The position numbers were made by a program, and so were the translations under genes. Shown piece after piece: positions 10,537-18,935 of a stretch of 57,731 bases of DNA. Position 1 is the stretch's first letter, and every line of letters begins with the position of its first letter. A model generated the notes under the pieces. That model had not been told where the DNA came from, did no database searches, and worked only from the letters and a program-made list of their open reading frames with translations. The stretch comes from an uncultured Desulfofustis sp. Its GTDB lineage: Bacteria; Desulfobacterota; Desulfobulbia; Desulfobulbales; Desulfocapsaceae. Location of the stretch: assembly GCA_905479735.1 (NCBI GenBank), contig CAJQNS010000091.1, forward strand, positions 1 to 57,731, written 5' to 3'.

Positions 10537-13500
10537 TTAGACGTTGGTGTCTATCTCCAGCCGCTCCATGATCGGCAGAAAAAATTCATTGCAAAGATAC
10601 CGGAATTCGCTGTCAAGAAGAGACTCACCGCGAGGATCGGCGAACAGGATCGCCAGCTCTTCCACGTAGCCGCTGTCAATCCGCCTGTCCAGGTTTTTAA
10701 TGGCTGCTGCCAGCGGCTCGGTCCTGCCTCTGGCTCGATTTGAAATAACCTGTCGGCAGTAGGCAAAGGCGGCTTCGGTGTATAGTTTGGAAGACTTCCT
10801 GCAGCCCAGCTGATAAAGCTCGATCAGCCTCTGCAGATCATCGACGCCACCAGTGTCTTGGTCAACGGTGACGGTAGCATCCTTGAGCACGATTCTGGTC
10901 GGCCCAATTCTCTCGCCTGCTGCACCCGCTGCCAGATGGAGAAGCCAGCCCTGGAGAAGGTCTCGACCCTTCAGGGCACCATATCTATAGATCAGCAGAC
11001 CGCCCCTGCAGCGGTTGCCGAGAGCTCCGGATAGCATTGTGCGACCGATATCGATCTCGAAATCAATATTTTCCAGACGATCCCCCGAAGCTGCGCTTTT
11101 CACCCTGGCAGAAAAATCTCCCAGTTGGCCGCAGAGTTTTTCAAAATTCACCCTGCCGGGGTAGCCAAGCGGCCAGACCTGTTTCTGCAGCAGTTCATCG
11201 AAAAGACGATCTGTGGGGCCGTCATCCATCAGCACCTCCAGCAACTTCTGGCTGACCAGATAGCGTTCCAGAGCTTCGAGACTGAAAGGCTCGTTGTCTT
11301 CGAGCAGTTCTTCTTCAGTCCGAAGCGTCATTTTCAGAATGTGGCGTACAAAAAATCGCTGTGGATTACCTGCAAAGCTCAGCAGATCATCAAAGCGAAG
11401 ATGATCATCCACCGTCACTTCGAGGGGATCACTGAACCACGGCCCGAAGAGTTCGTCAGGTGGAGTGCCAAACGACTGAGCAGTACGGCAATAATAACGG
11501 TGGTGGCTGAACAGATCCGTCTCAGCTGAGAAGTATGAGGCATCGAATGGCTGCAGGGGATGGCTGCGGACATTGATCGAGCCGCCACCCTGCTCTATAG
11601 CTTCTAGCAGTTCAGAAATCACCGGCGATGGAGGAATCGGATCATTGGTTCTGATCGACTGACCTATATAACTGAGATAAAGCCGCTGTCGGGCGGCCAG
11701 AATGGCCTCCAGAAACTGGTAGCGGTCGTCGGCCCGCTGGGAGCGATCGCCTTTTTCATAGCTCTGAGCAAGCAGATTAAAAGGGAGAAAGCGATCCTGT
11801 TTGGGAAACTCTCCATCATTGAGGCCGAGCAGACAGATGACCTTGAAAGGGATCGAGCGCATCGGCAGCATCGAACAAAAAGTCAGGCGGCCCCTCAAAA
11901 AATCCAATGAAGAGGTAGCCTCAGCCTCATACTCAAACCACCGCTGGATCACCTCAAAACTAAGCCGCTGATTGTGATAGCCACCCGACTGCTCAGCCAG
12001 ACCGGCGAGCATTTCCTGCAATTTGAGAAAATCGGCCGAATCATTGTCGCCGAACAGCTGGCCAGATATAGTGTGAAGCAGCGTGGACCAGTCGAGCAGG
12101 GTTTGGAATCTTTTTATTTTTCTGCGAGTTTCATCGATCAGTTCGATAAATGAGCAGAGGCTTCCGAGCAATTCAGCATCGCCGCCTTCTATGTCGATAT
12201 AGGGAACCAGCGAGTCGATGGGTTCCTTCGACCCTGCGGCCAGACCAAGCAGCATCCGCTCAAGCCCATTCAGCCAGGTACCCATCTGAAAATCAGGAAA
12301 ACCGTCCTGACTACGCTGCTCTGCCGACAATCCCCAGCGAATGCCGACATCTCCGAGCCAGTATTTTATCGTCTCCAGGTCGGCAGAGGAGATCGAAAAG
12401 GTGGTTCTAATTTCCGGCTGGTCGAGCAGACTTGCAATCTCCGGCCCGGAGAATCGTCCCGAAAACAGATCCAGGAACTGGGAAAAAATCTCTACATAGC
12501 GATTGTCCCGCCTTTTCCGGCAGTCACTGATATCATGAGCCACATCTTTAAAGACAGCGGGTATCAAATCGGCATAAAGCTGGATATCGGGAGCCATGAC
12601 GACGATGTCGTGCAACCGGAGTTGAGGATCATCGCTCAACCATTTGAGAATATAGTCCTTGAGCACAGAGACTTCGCGCATGCGGCTGTGGCAGGAAACG
12701 ATAACCACCGAATCATCACCCCCAAAATTCGATGCGGATGGCCCTGGTTCGTTTACGAGGCCAGCGAGCAAATCGTTCTGCAGACGATGCAGAACCGAGC
12801 TGTCAACCTCATCGTCCTGGCCGATGAACAGATCCGGTCCGTCAATCATTTCTTCCACCTGATCCAGCAGCAGCTCCTGAAAATCAGCACCCTGACGTCC
12901 CAACCCGGCAAGCAGCGGGTGATAGGTTCCCGGTCCAAAACTTCCAGCCTCATCAGGATCACGGCCAACCCGGGTTCTGCGGGTCTCCATATCTCCCCAA
13001 TAAAGTGCACAGGGCGTAAGCAGAAACAGGTGGATGTGAGTGGCCCCTGCCATGGCTCTGAGAATAGTCAGAAACAATGGCGGTAAGGTGTGCAGACCGA
13101 AGACGAAGACCCGCCCAAGTTCTGGGGGCATCTGTGGTGACTTTTGAAGACGATCTATCAGTCCAGCAATCACTTCACCACGATGGTTGCCCGAACTCTG
13201 TTCTCTGAGTTTCTCCCATAAATGCAGTTGCCAACCTTCTGAGTCGTTGGCGGTAAAACGCCGGCCCCGGTCCCACGACTGGATCAGCTCTGGCCGCATG
13301 ATCTGATACTGGTCAAACAAATGGGCTATCTGCCGGGCGAACTGATAGCGCTTCAGATCGGACCGGTCACCTGAAAGATAGGAGTTGAGTGGCTGCATGG
13401 CCGGATCTTCCAGATCCCGGAGCAGCAGTTCCAGGCGCCAGGTAAGAATCGACCGGTCAAAGGCAGCACTGTCGAGATCCGCTCCAAGGGTCTGACAGAT

Positions 13501-13713
13501 ATGCTCGATGAACTGCATGGGCAGCAGGTACCTGCTGTTCCCCCAGACTCCAAAGCGGTCTGCCAGGAACTGACTGAGCATCCGCTCCATTTCTCGGCTC
13601 TGGACCAGAAAAATAGTTTTGGCAAAGAGCGTGTGACCGCCGGTTTCACTGATAACCCTAGCTAATTGCTCGGCAAGAGCCTCGGTTCGGTTTGAGTTAT
13701 AGAGAACAAACAT
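10537..13713 (-). CDS. recC: Exodeoxyribonuclease V gamma subunit RecC
   Basis: A 1058-residue RecC, the non-catalytic scaffold that splits the duplex and scans for Chi. It opens with MFVLYNSNRTEALAEQL and continues with a helicase-like fold lacking a usable Walker A motif. Later segments such as MRSIPFKVICLLGLNDGEFP and the region with DDLLSFAGNPQRFFVRHIL match the conserved Chi-reading and nuclease-like parts of RecC. It is the first gene of recC-recB-recD. Length is close to the E. coli protein (about 1120). Presence of a full RecBCD rather than AddAB is established for several proteobacterial lineages. No obvious strong promoter was found upstream on the minus strand. Confidence 0.92.
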   Translation of the reverse strand: MFVLYNSNRTEALAEQLARVISETGGHTLFAKTIFLVQSREMERMLSQFLADRFGVWGNSRYLLPMQFIEHICQTLGADLDSAAFDRSILTWRLELLLRDLEDPAMQPLNSYLSGDRSDLKRYQFARQIAHLFDQYQIMRPELIQSWDRGRRFTANDSEGWQLHLWEKLREQSSGNHRGEVIAGLIDRLQKSPQMPPELGRVFVFGLHTLPPLFLTILRAMAGATHIHLFLLTPCALYWGDMETRRTRVGRDPDEAGSFGPGTYHPLLAGLGRQGADFQELLLDQVEEMIDGPDLFIGQDDEVDSSVLHRLQNDLLAGLVNEPGPSASNFGGDDSVVIVSCHSRMREVSVLKDYILKWLSDDPQLRLHDIVVMAPDIQLYADLIPAVFKDVAHDISDCRKRRDNRYVEIFSQFLDLFSGRFSGPEIASLLDQPEIRTTFSISSADLETIKYWLGDVGIRWGLSAEQRSQDGFPDFQMGTWLNGLERMLLGLAAGSKEPIDSLVPYIDIEGGDAELLGSLCSFIELIDETRRKIKRFQTLLDWSTLLHTISGQLFGDNDSADFLKLQEMLAGLAEQSGGYHNQRLSFEVIQRWFEYEAEATSSLDFLRGRLTFCSMLPMRSIPFKVICLLGLNDGEFPKQDRFLPFNLLAQSYEKGDRSQRADDRYQFLEAILAARQRLYLSYIGQSIRTNDPIPPSPVISELLEAIEQGGGSINVRSHPLQPFDASYFSAETDLFSHHRYYCRTAQSFGTPPDELFGPWFSDPLEVTVDDHLRFDDLLSFAGNPQRFFVRHILKMTLRTEEELLEDNEPFSLEALERYLVSQKLLEVLMDDGPTDRLFDELLQKQVWPLGYPGRVNFEKLCGQLGDFSARVKSAASGDRLENIDFEIDIGRTMLSGALGNRCRGGLLIYRYGALKGRDLLQGWLLHLAAGAAGERIGPTRIVLKDATVTVDQDTGGVDDLQRLIELYQLGCRKSSKLYTEAAFAYCRQVISNRARGRTEPLAAAIKNLDRRIDSGYVEELAILFADPRGESLLDSEFRYLCNEFFLPIMERLEIDTNV

Positions 13714-13794
13714 GAGCTGCTGTCGCTTGTCCGGGATGATGATGGTGGTTGTTGCTGCCGTTGAGAATTACCGGACTGACAATAACACAGGCGA

Positions 13795-13823
13795 TTGACA
13801 ACAACAATGGCGGCCTTTAGTAT
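13795..13823 (+). promoter_or_regulatory. Candidate sigma70 promoter, plus strand
   Basis: TTGACA (13795-13800), a 17-base spacer and TAGTAT (13818-13823) form a good consensus-like promoter. It points right, away from recC and antisense to the small membrane-protein gene at 13919-14212. The first plus-strand gene it meets is the one starting at 14213, which would give that mRNA a leader of nearly 390 bases complementary to the whole membrane-protein gene. Activity is inferred from sequence only. Confidence 0.45.
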
Positions 13824-13918
13824 GGTCAGACATCGGGGTCAGCGACCCAGAACCGGTTGACAAAGTATCTACCTTGCTGGGGAGGCTTATCTGGAGATAA
13901 TTAAACATCGGGGAGAGC

Positions 13919-14212
13919 TCAGCTGAGCCGGAAACCGCCATATTCCCAGATGGCGAGGATCAACCCGGCCATGATACCGATGGCGAAGAAGAGACGTAGT
14001 CTCCGGTCCCAGGGCAGTTTCGAACCGTCGCCCATGTACTGCAGCACTGAGACGATCAGGTAGGTTAAGCCGGCGACGTATGGTGCCGTCTGCAGAATCT
14101 GCCAGCCCGTGGCCGTGACTGTGGTTGACAGATCGGAACCGATGCGCAGATTAAACAATAAATAGAGCAGCGCCGAAGCCGTAAATCTAATTTTTTCCTT
14201 GATATCCTGCAT
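13919..14212 (-). CDS. Small integral membrane protein of unknown function
   Basis: A 97-residue protein with about three hydrophobic segments (ASALLYLLFNL, YVAGLTYLIVSVLQYM, LRLFFAIGIMAGLILAIWEY) separated by a short basic loop KLPWDRRLR. The chosen start is ATG 14212; the frame is open for 20 further codons, but these would run into the coding sequence of the divergent gene. Its ATG touches the ATG of that gene (CAT at 14210-14212, ATG at 14213-14215), so any promoter for it must lie inside the neighbour's 5' coding sequence. No family is recognised; inner-membrane location is the only inference I would make. Confidence 0.65.
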   Translation of the reverse strand: MQDIKEKIRFTASALLYLLFNLRIGSDLSTTVTATGWQILQTAPYVAGLTYLIVSVLQYMGDGSKLPWDRRLRLFFAIGIMAGLILAIWEYGGFRLS

Positions 14213-15322
14213 ATGAAACCAATATACCCGAGCCTCATTTTTCCGGACACCGATATTTTCAACTACCGCCAATTTCCGCTACTGCTGTTTGGCTGCCCGC
14301 TATATTACCTGCAGCCGGTTGAACCGGATCCGGACACTCCCGACAACGACCGTGATATATTCATCGACAGCGGTCTCTGCCGGGCCCACATTCCAGCTCC
14401 ACTGGAGGACGATCGACAACGATTTACCAGGCTGATACATGATATCGGGGAACGAAAGGACGATTACGCCGCTCAGCTCTCGGCTTTGACCATGGCTGCT
14501 ATGTCTTCGAAAAGAGATAAATTCGGCACTGAACAGCGCTATCAGATCATCTCTTCCTTGCTTGGCAAAACCGCGGCCGCCCCAGCGAAGGAGAATGATA
14601 AACAGCTCAATCTCTGGCAGGCCCGGTTGGTATTGGCCATATCGGAAATATTAAAAAAAGAGAAAGAGGATTTACACCAGGAGTTGCAGCTTCTTGACGC
14701 CCAGGAGATGGAGATGTACCGCTCACTTCAGGGAGAAACAGGAGCCGAGGAAACGGACCCGTTCAGAGAACTGGAGCGGATAAAAGCGGACCTGGAAGAG
14801 GCTCGCCCGCGAGAGGTGAAAATGCGCTTTCGGTCATGGCTGACCCTGATGAAAAACGCGCCTCTGCCCGATGCTGCACTCTGGATTGCCTCCTCGCCCG
14901 AGGCAGGAGATGAACTGTTCAACGAGTTTGAAAAAGGCAGTGACGAGCTGTCGGTGCCAATCCTCGAACTATCCATGCCAGAGCGTATCGAGGCCGGGCC
15001 GACCCATGTGGTTTCCCAAGTATCGAGTTTCCTCAAAGACAGTGCTCCAATCAGGACAAAAATCATCTCCGATCTTGATTCGCTGATCAACGCCCCTGCC
15101 TTGTCCTCAGATTCGGCTGACAATCTGCTGCCCTCAGGCGGCAACTATCCGGCTCAATGGGCCGAGCTGGTCGAAGATCATTTTCCGGTTGGGTCGCACG
15201 GCAGATCGGCCCTGACCTTTTACCTGCTGCCTAACTGTGACATCGCCTCCCTGCTGGGGTTTGAGCCAACCACTGGCAGATCGCCGACGGTCCATGGCCT
15301 GCTGGCAGTGTTTAAAAGGTAA
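14213..15322 (+). CDS. Unrecognised 369-residue cytoplasmic protein
   Basis: The protein starts MKPIYPSLIFPDTDIFNYRQ, has no signal peptide or membrane segment, and carries a charged, probably helical stretch (about residues 140-205, rich in E, K, Q and L) that could form a coiled coil. The frame is long, with codon use like neighbouring real genes and few shadows, so I regard it as coding. No enzymatic motif was found. Its start codon abuts that of the divergent membrane protein, and a short palindromic element begins eight bases after its stop. A plausible promoter lies about 390 bases upstream at 13795-13823. Function is unknown. Confidence 0.75.
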   Translation: MKPIYPSLIFPDTDIFNYRQFPLLLFGCPLYYLQPVEPDPDTPDNDRDIFIDSGLCRAHIPAPLEDDRQRFTRLIHDIGERKDDYAAQLSALTMAAMSSKRDKFGTEQRYQIISSLLGKTAAAPAKENDKQLNLWQARLVLAISEILKKEKEDLHQELQLLDAQEMEMYRSLQGETGAEETDPFRELERIKADLEEARPREVKMRFRSWLTLMKNAPLPDAALWIASSPEAGDELFNEFEKGSDELSVPILELSMPERIEAGPTHVVSQVSSFLKDSAPIRTKIISDLDSLINAPALSSDSADNLLPSGGNYPAQWAELVEDHFPVGSHGRSALTFYLLPNCDIASLLGFEPTTGRSPTVHGLLAVFKR

Positions 15323-15330
15323 AAAAGACT

Positions 15331-15472
15331 CGAGCCTTTTGCAAAACTAAGATTTTCGTTCAAAATCAAGGCATGCGAGAAATTTTACCACAGGCATATG
15401 ATTGATATTCCGAGGATAAAATTTTGAGCATAACGCAGAGTTTGGGCGAAAAGATTGTTTTGCAAATGGCTC
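15331..15472 (+). mobile_element. MITE-like palindromic element, family A copy 1 (142 bp)
   Basis: The ends are inverted repeats of 17 bases with one mismatch: CGAGCCTTTTGCAAAAC at 15331-15347 and its partner at 15456-15472. GACT is repeated directly at both borders (15327-15330 and 15473-15476), as expected of a 4-bp target duplication. The interior shares ATTTTCGTTC, ATCAAGGC, CAGGCATAT, GAGGATAAAATTT and AGAGTTTGGGC (the last as a variant) with copies at 16423-16560 and 57113-57255. It encodes no transposase, so it would move only with help in trans. It sits just behind the stop of the 14213 gene. The 138 bases to the next gene show nothing else. Confidence 0.7.
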
Positions 15473-15610
15473 GACTGATTGAAAAGAGGAGCAGTATTCG
15501 CCGGGCAACGACTGAGTAGACCCGGATGAGGCGGTTTACAGGGCTCACCGAAAAGTTGGTTTCGGCGCCCAACCGATGTTACCAAAAACTAAATAAGAGA
15601 ATAAAAAGAT

Positions 15611-15832
15611 ATGAAAAAAGTGAAATTGTTGAAAGGATCACCCCTGTTTGCCTTGGCCAGATCGAAAGCAGGTCAGCTAGACATTGAAACCAGGGGGCTG
15701 AAAATGGCAGAGCTGATCCATGCGGTGCAGCTCAAAGAGGGACATCAGGATTGCTTTACCAGACAAGAAACCTGCTCTGAGCGGGATTGCTGCTGGCAAC
15801 TCTCTTGCGGTGCGAAAATGGTGAACGACTAG
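15611..15832 (+). CDS. Small SAP-like, cysteine-rich protein
   Basis: A 73-residue protein. The middle, LDIETRGLKMAELIHAVQ, has the spacing of a SAP/Rho-N type helix-extension-helix, and the end, DCFTRQETCSERDCCWQLSC, has five cysteines in 20 residues. I recall similar small proteins with a SAP-like helix and a closing Cys-rich tail in sulfate-reducing bacteria. A nucleic-acid or metal-binding role is possible but unproven. The stop codon TAG 15830-15832 overlaps the stop of the convergent gene within the palindrome CTAG. The ribosome site is weak (A/G-rich AAGAGAATAAAAAG). Confidence 0.6.
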   Translation: MKKVKLLKGSPLFALARSKAGQLDIETRGLKMAELIHAVQLKEGHQDCFTRQETCSERDCCWQLSCGAKMVND

Positions 15833-16047
15833 TTTTGCTGCCTGCTCTCTGGAACGCCTAAGGATTTTAGGATCAGACCCAACGGGCATTTCTTGGAAAA
15901 GCCGAATTGGAGAAGGTTCAGGCCCACGAAGGTGGTGAACAGCAGCCAAAATTTACTGTGAAAAATCGGACTTGCCTCAACACCTAAAGCAAGGCTTGCG
16001 AGAATGAAAAAGCCGGCGATTGCGTGAATCCAGTCATTGATGATCAT
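15829..16047 (-). CDS. DUF2892-like inner membrane protein
   Basis: A 72-residue protein with two hydrophobic stretches: the first, IHAIAGFFILASLAL, and the second, FWLLFTTFVGLNLLQFGF, followed by SKKCPLGLILKSLGV. The phrase GLNLLQxGFxxxCPL is typical of the DUF2892 membrane segment, often found fused to or beside rhodaneses and beside ArsR-type regulators. The gene follows the ArsR gene by 54 bases on the same strand, which suggests a small operon concerned with sulfur or thiol stress or metalloids. The role is inference; only membrane localisation is visible. Confidence 0.75.
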   Translation of the reverse strand: MIINDWIHAIAGFFILASLALGVEASPIFHSKFWLLFTTFVGLNLLQFGFSKKCPLGLILKSLGVPESRQQN

Positions 16048-16101
16048 GGTGCTGCTCGGATGGTTGAGTTTTTCTGAGAGGAAATCGGTTCAATTGCAGC
16101 T

Positions 16102-16401
16102 TTAGAGGTCAGGACAGAAAAGCTGCCGCATCTTCTGGATGAGTTCAAGGATGCGCTGATCGGTAATTCTGTTGTATATGAAATTGGCGTCTTTTCTGAA
16201 GTCAATAATGCCTTGACTTCTAAGAATATTCAAGTGCTGGGAGACGTTTGCATTGGTGGTCTTCACCTGTTCCCTTAAGTCTCCCACGGACATCTCATCT
16301 TCCTGAAGCAGGCAGAGAATTTTGAGCCGGATAGGGTGGGACATCGACTTCAGCAGTTTGGAAATGACCTCTATCTGTTCATCTTTCATGTCTTCTTGCA
16401 T
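16102..16401 (-). CDS. ArsR/SmtB-family winged-helix transcription regulator
   Basis: A 99-residue regulator. The N-terminal helix region KLLKSMSHPIRLKILCLLQ, then MSVGDLREQVKTTNANVSQHLNILRSQGII (helix-turn-helix) and the wing FRKDANFIYNRITD are typical of ArsR repressors. No CxC/CxxD metal site is evident in the recognition helix, so the inducer may be a thiol, persulfide or another redox signal rather than arsenite; one cysteine is at the extreme C-terminus (LFCPDL) and one in the first helix region. ATG 16401 has GAGGGAG upstream. The frame is open a further 42 codons to 16527, but those codons come from a repeat element and are probably not translated. Confidence 0.88.
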   Translation of the reverse strand: MQEDMKDEQIEVISKLLKSMSHPIRLKILCLLQEDEMSVGDLREQVKTTNANVSQHLNILRSQGIIDFRKDANFIYNRITDQRILELIQKMRQLFCPDL

Positions 16402-16422
16402 GGCGGCTCCCTCTCTGCCTAG

Positions 16423-16560
16423 TTTCCATAAGGAAACGGCATTTTTATCCAATATCTTCGTTGGGCGCGAAATTTTATCCTCAGAATATCGATTATATGC
16501 CTGCGGCAAAATTTCTCGCGCCTCCATATTGGTGCAAAACTACTCGTTTCCGGATGGAAA
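16423..16560 (-). mobile_element. MITE-like palindromic element, family A copy 2 (138 bp)
   Basis: It lies in the opposite orientation to copies 1 and 3. The ends are imperfect inverted repeats: TTTCCATAAGGAAACG at 16423-16438 against TTTCCATCCGGAAACG read from 16560 backwards, followed inside by a shared TTTT...CCAATAT pair. The core matches the other copies: TTTTATCCTCAGAATAT, ATATGCCTGCGG and AAAATTTCTCGCG are the complements of their central segments. Target duplication is not clear, suggesting an older insertion. It fills the space between the ArsR start region and its likely promoter. Confidence 0.65.
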
Positions 16561-16568
16561 GTGTCTAA

Positions 16569-16597
16569 GTTATTTCAGCGTTTAATTTAATTGTCAA
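16569..16597 (-). promoter_or_regulatory. Candidate promoter of the ArsR-DUF2892 pair
   Basis: Read on the minus strand, TTGACA (16597-16592) is followed after 17-18 bases by ATAAC-like sequence. Transcription would begin near 16562, directly at the outer border of the family A element, so the element would become the mRNA leader. The -35 is perfect and the -10 is poor. The spacer is AT-rich and could hold the operator. Confidence 0.35.
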
Positions 16598-16869
16598 GCA
16601 GCAAACTGTAAAGAACTTTTTGGGTGCCAGTCAAATAGATTTGGTAACTTTCTGAAATAATAATATATTATTAATTTTTTAAAGGTTGATGCAAGGTGGT
16701 TTGTGGGTCGTTAAAGGTGGATTATTGGTCATCGGATTAAAAAAATGTGATTTCTTGCTTGTATCAGATATATTGATGTTATAGTTAAACTCGATTGGGG
16801 AATCTTTAGAACCATTTAGAAATTACTGTTTTTCACTGTCCGGCAATCAGATCACAGGTGGAGACTCCG
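16598..16869. other. AT-rich intergenic region upstream of acs
   Basis: This is the rest of a gene-free stretch of about 310 bases between the ArsR region and acs. It is markedly AT-rich, for example ATAATAATATATTATTAATT near 16657. A weak promoter candidate for acs is TTGCTT followed after 19 bases by TATAGT, ending near 16785. I found no sigma54 signature, no strong hairpin and no small gene. Confidence 0.4.
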
Positions 16870-18867
16870 ATGAGTGAAGTTGACGATAAAATTACCAGTC
16901 TGTTGAGCGAAGACCGTTATTTCGAGCCGCCGACCGAGGGCAGCCAACAGGCCTGGATCGGTAATATGGTCCAATATGAGGGCGTCTATCAGCGCTCGAT
17001 GGATGACCTGGAAGGCTACTGGGCAGAGAGGGCTGACGAGCTGGTGAGCTGGTATTCAACCTGGCAGACGGTGGTTGATGCTGATCTTTGCAAGCCTGAA
17101 ATCCGCTGGTTCGATGGGGCCACTCTCAACGTTTCCTACAATTGCCTCGACCGCCATCTTGAAAATGGAAAAGGTGATAAAATCGCCTTGATATGGCAGG
17201 GTGAACCTGAAGATGAAGTAAGGACATATACCTATAGGGAGCTCCTGGACGAGGTCTGCAGGTGTGCAAATGTCCTGAAAAAGAAAGGGCTGAGCAAAGG
17301 TGATCGGGTGGCAGTCTATCTGCCGATGATTCCGGAGCTGGTGATCAGTCTGCTTGCCTGCGCAAGAATTGGAGCGATCCACTCCGTGGTATTCGCTGGT
17401 TTTTCAGCCGTTAGTCTGCAGAACAGGATCGATGACTGCGAGGCTACTCTGCTGATAACGGCCGATGCAGTGCTGAGAGCCGGAAAAAGTATCGCCTTGA
17501 AGCCAAACGGCGACGAAGCACTCGAAGAGTGTGATTCGGTAGATCATTGCTTAGTCGTACGCAGGGCTGGAAATGAAGTGGCCATGCAGTCGGGGAGAGA
17601 CAGTTGGTGGCATGATGAAATGGCCGCCGATGACATTACCGCAGTCTGTGAGCCCGAGCCGATGGCGTCGGAGGATATCCTTTTTATTCTCTATACCTCG
17701 GGATCAACCGGTAAACCCAAGGGAGTGGTTCATACCAGTGGGGGGTATTTGACCTATGTTACCCACACCACCCAACTGGTTTTCGATCTCAGAGATGATG
17801 ATGTCTACTGGTGCACTGCCGACGTCGGCTGGATTACGGGGCATTCCTATCTGCTCTATGGACCGCTGGGCCTCGGGGGCACCACCCTGATGTTTGAGGG
17901 AGTACCCTCCTATCCTGGCCCTGACCGGTTCTGGCAGATCATCGAGAAATTCAGAGTAAACATATTTTATACCGCCCCGACCATGATCAGAGCGCTCATG
18001 CGTTTTGGTGACGAACCGATAAAAAAACATGACATCTCCTCCCTGCGGATCTTGGGTTCTGTAGGAGAACCGATAAACCCGGAGGCCTGGATGTGGTATC
18101 ATCTCAACGTCGGCGGCGGTGCCATACCCATAGTCGATACCTGGTGGCAGACGGAGACCGGCGGTATCATGATTTCTCCTCTACCCTATGCGACCAAATT
18201 GAAACCCGGTTCAGCGACCATACCGCTGCCTGGGATCGATGCGGCGATTCTTACCGAAGAGGGCGACGAGGCCAGTGTGAATGAAGGCGGTCATCTGGTT
18301 ATCCGGCGACCATGGCCGGGGATGTTCAGGGGCATCTATGGCGATCCCGAACGCTTCTATCGTACCTATTTCGAAGAATTTCCGGGGTGTTATGATGCCG
18401 GAGACGGGGCCCGCTGTGACGAGAACGGCTACTATTGGATCATGGGCCGGCTCGATGATGTGATTAATGTTTCGGGGCATCGGCTGGGTACGGCGGAAAT
18501 CGAATCGGCACTGGTTTCTCACCCCAATGTCAATGAAGCAGCCGTGGTCGGCATGCCGCACCCAATCAAAGGACAGGCAATTTATGCCTTTGTGACGCTG
18601 AGGCCTGATATCGATGAGAGCATCGAACTGCTCGCCGATCTCCGTGTCCATGTGCGCTCCGAAATTGGACCGATTGCCTCTCCAGACACTATTCAGTACG
18701 CCTCGGGACTGCCCAAAACCCGAAGCGGTAAAATTATGCGCCGTATTCTGAGGAAAATCGCCGCCAACGATTTCGGTGATTTCGGCGATATCTCTACCCT
18801 GGCGGATCCCGCAGTGGTTGATGAACTTATCGACGGCAAAAAGACGCTGGATAACGAGTTTTTCTAA
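16870..18867 (+). CDS. acs: Acetyl-CoA synthetase
   Basis: A 665-residue AMP-forming acetate:CoA ligase that makes acetyl-CoA from acetate, ATP and CoA. The P-loop-like motif YTSGSTGKPKGVVHT is near residue 275, the acetate-pocket segment VDTWWQTETGG near 425, and the C-terminal lid ends with LPKTRSGKIMRR, whose lysine is the residue acetylated in known Acs proteins to switch off adenylation. I start at ATG 16870 because AGGTGGAG is seven bases upstream; a GTG four codons earlier overlaps that ribosome site. Position beside a cNMP-CBS-DUF294 protein and a DnaQ-like exonuclease is a recurring arrangement around acetate genes. Confidence 0.95.
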   Translation: MSEVDDKITSLLSEDRYFEPPTEGSQQAWIGNMVQYEGVYQRSMDDLEGYWAERADELVSWYSTWQTVVDADLCKPEIRWFDGATLNVSYNCLDRHLENGKGDKIALIWQGEPEDEVRTYTYRELLDEVCRCANVLKKKGLSKGDRVAVYLPMIPELVISLLACARIGAIHSVVFAGFSAVSLQNRIDDCEATLLITADAVLRAGKSIALKPNGDEALEECDSVDHCLVVRRAGNEVAMQSGRDSWWHDEMAADDITAVCEPEPMASEDILFILYTSGSTGKPKGVVHTSGGYLTYVTHTTQLVFDLRDDDVYWCTADVGWITGHSYLLYGPLGLGGTTLMFEGVPSYPGPDRFWQIIEKFRVNIFYTAPTMIRALMRFGDEPIKKHDISSLRILGSVGEPINPEAWMWYHLNVGGGAIPIVDTWWQTETGGIMISPLPYATKLKPGSATIPLPGIDAAILTEEGDEASVNEGGHLVIRRPWPGMFRGIYGDPERFYRTYFEEFPGCYDAGDGARCDENGYYWIMGRLDDVINVSGHRLGTAEIESALVSHPNVNEAAVVGMPHPIKGQAIYAFVTLRPDIDESIELLADLRVHVRSEIGPIASPDTIQYASGLPKTRSGKIMRRILRKIAANDFGDFGDISTLADPAVVDELIDGKKTLDNEFF

Positions 18868-18874
18868 TTCTTAG

Positions 18875-18935
18875 GGGACACAATACCCATCGTGTCCCTG
18901 AAACAAATATTGGGACACGATGGGTATTGTGTCCC
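18875..18935. repeat. REP/BIME-like double hairpin after acs
   Basis: Two 24-base arms (18875-18898 and 18912-18935) are perfect reverse complements across a 13-base loop. Each arm is itself a small hairpin, GGGACAC ... GTGTCCC, around a 10-base loop. It begins seven bases after the acs stop. The motif resembles the short palindromes mobilised by REP-associated tyrosine transposases; no such transposase is in the window. It may also end acs transcription or stabilise the mRNA, though no T-run follows except a short TTTC. Confidence 0.75.

Noticed and set aside
15366-15585. Two short minus-strand frames over the family A element
   Set aside because: They read through the repeat (YACGKI phrase) and their similarity to frames at the other copies reflects shared DNA, not a conserved protein.
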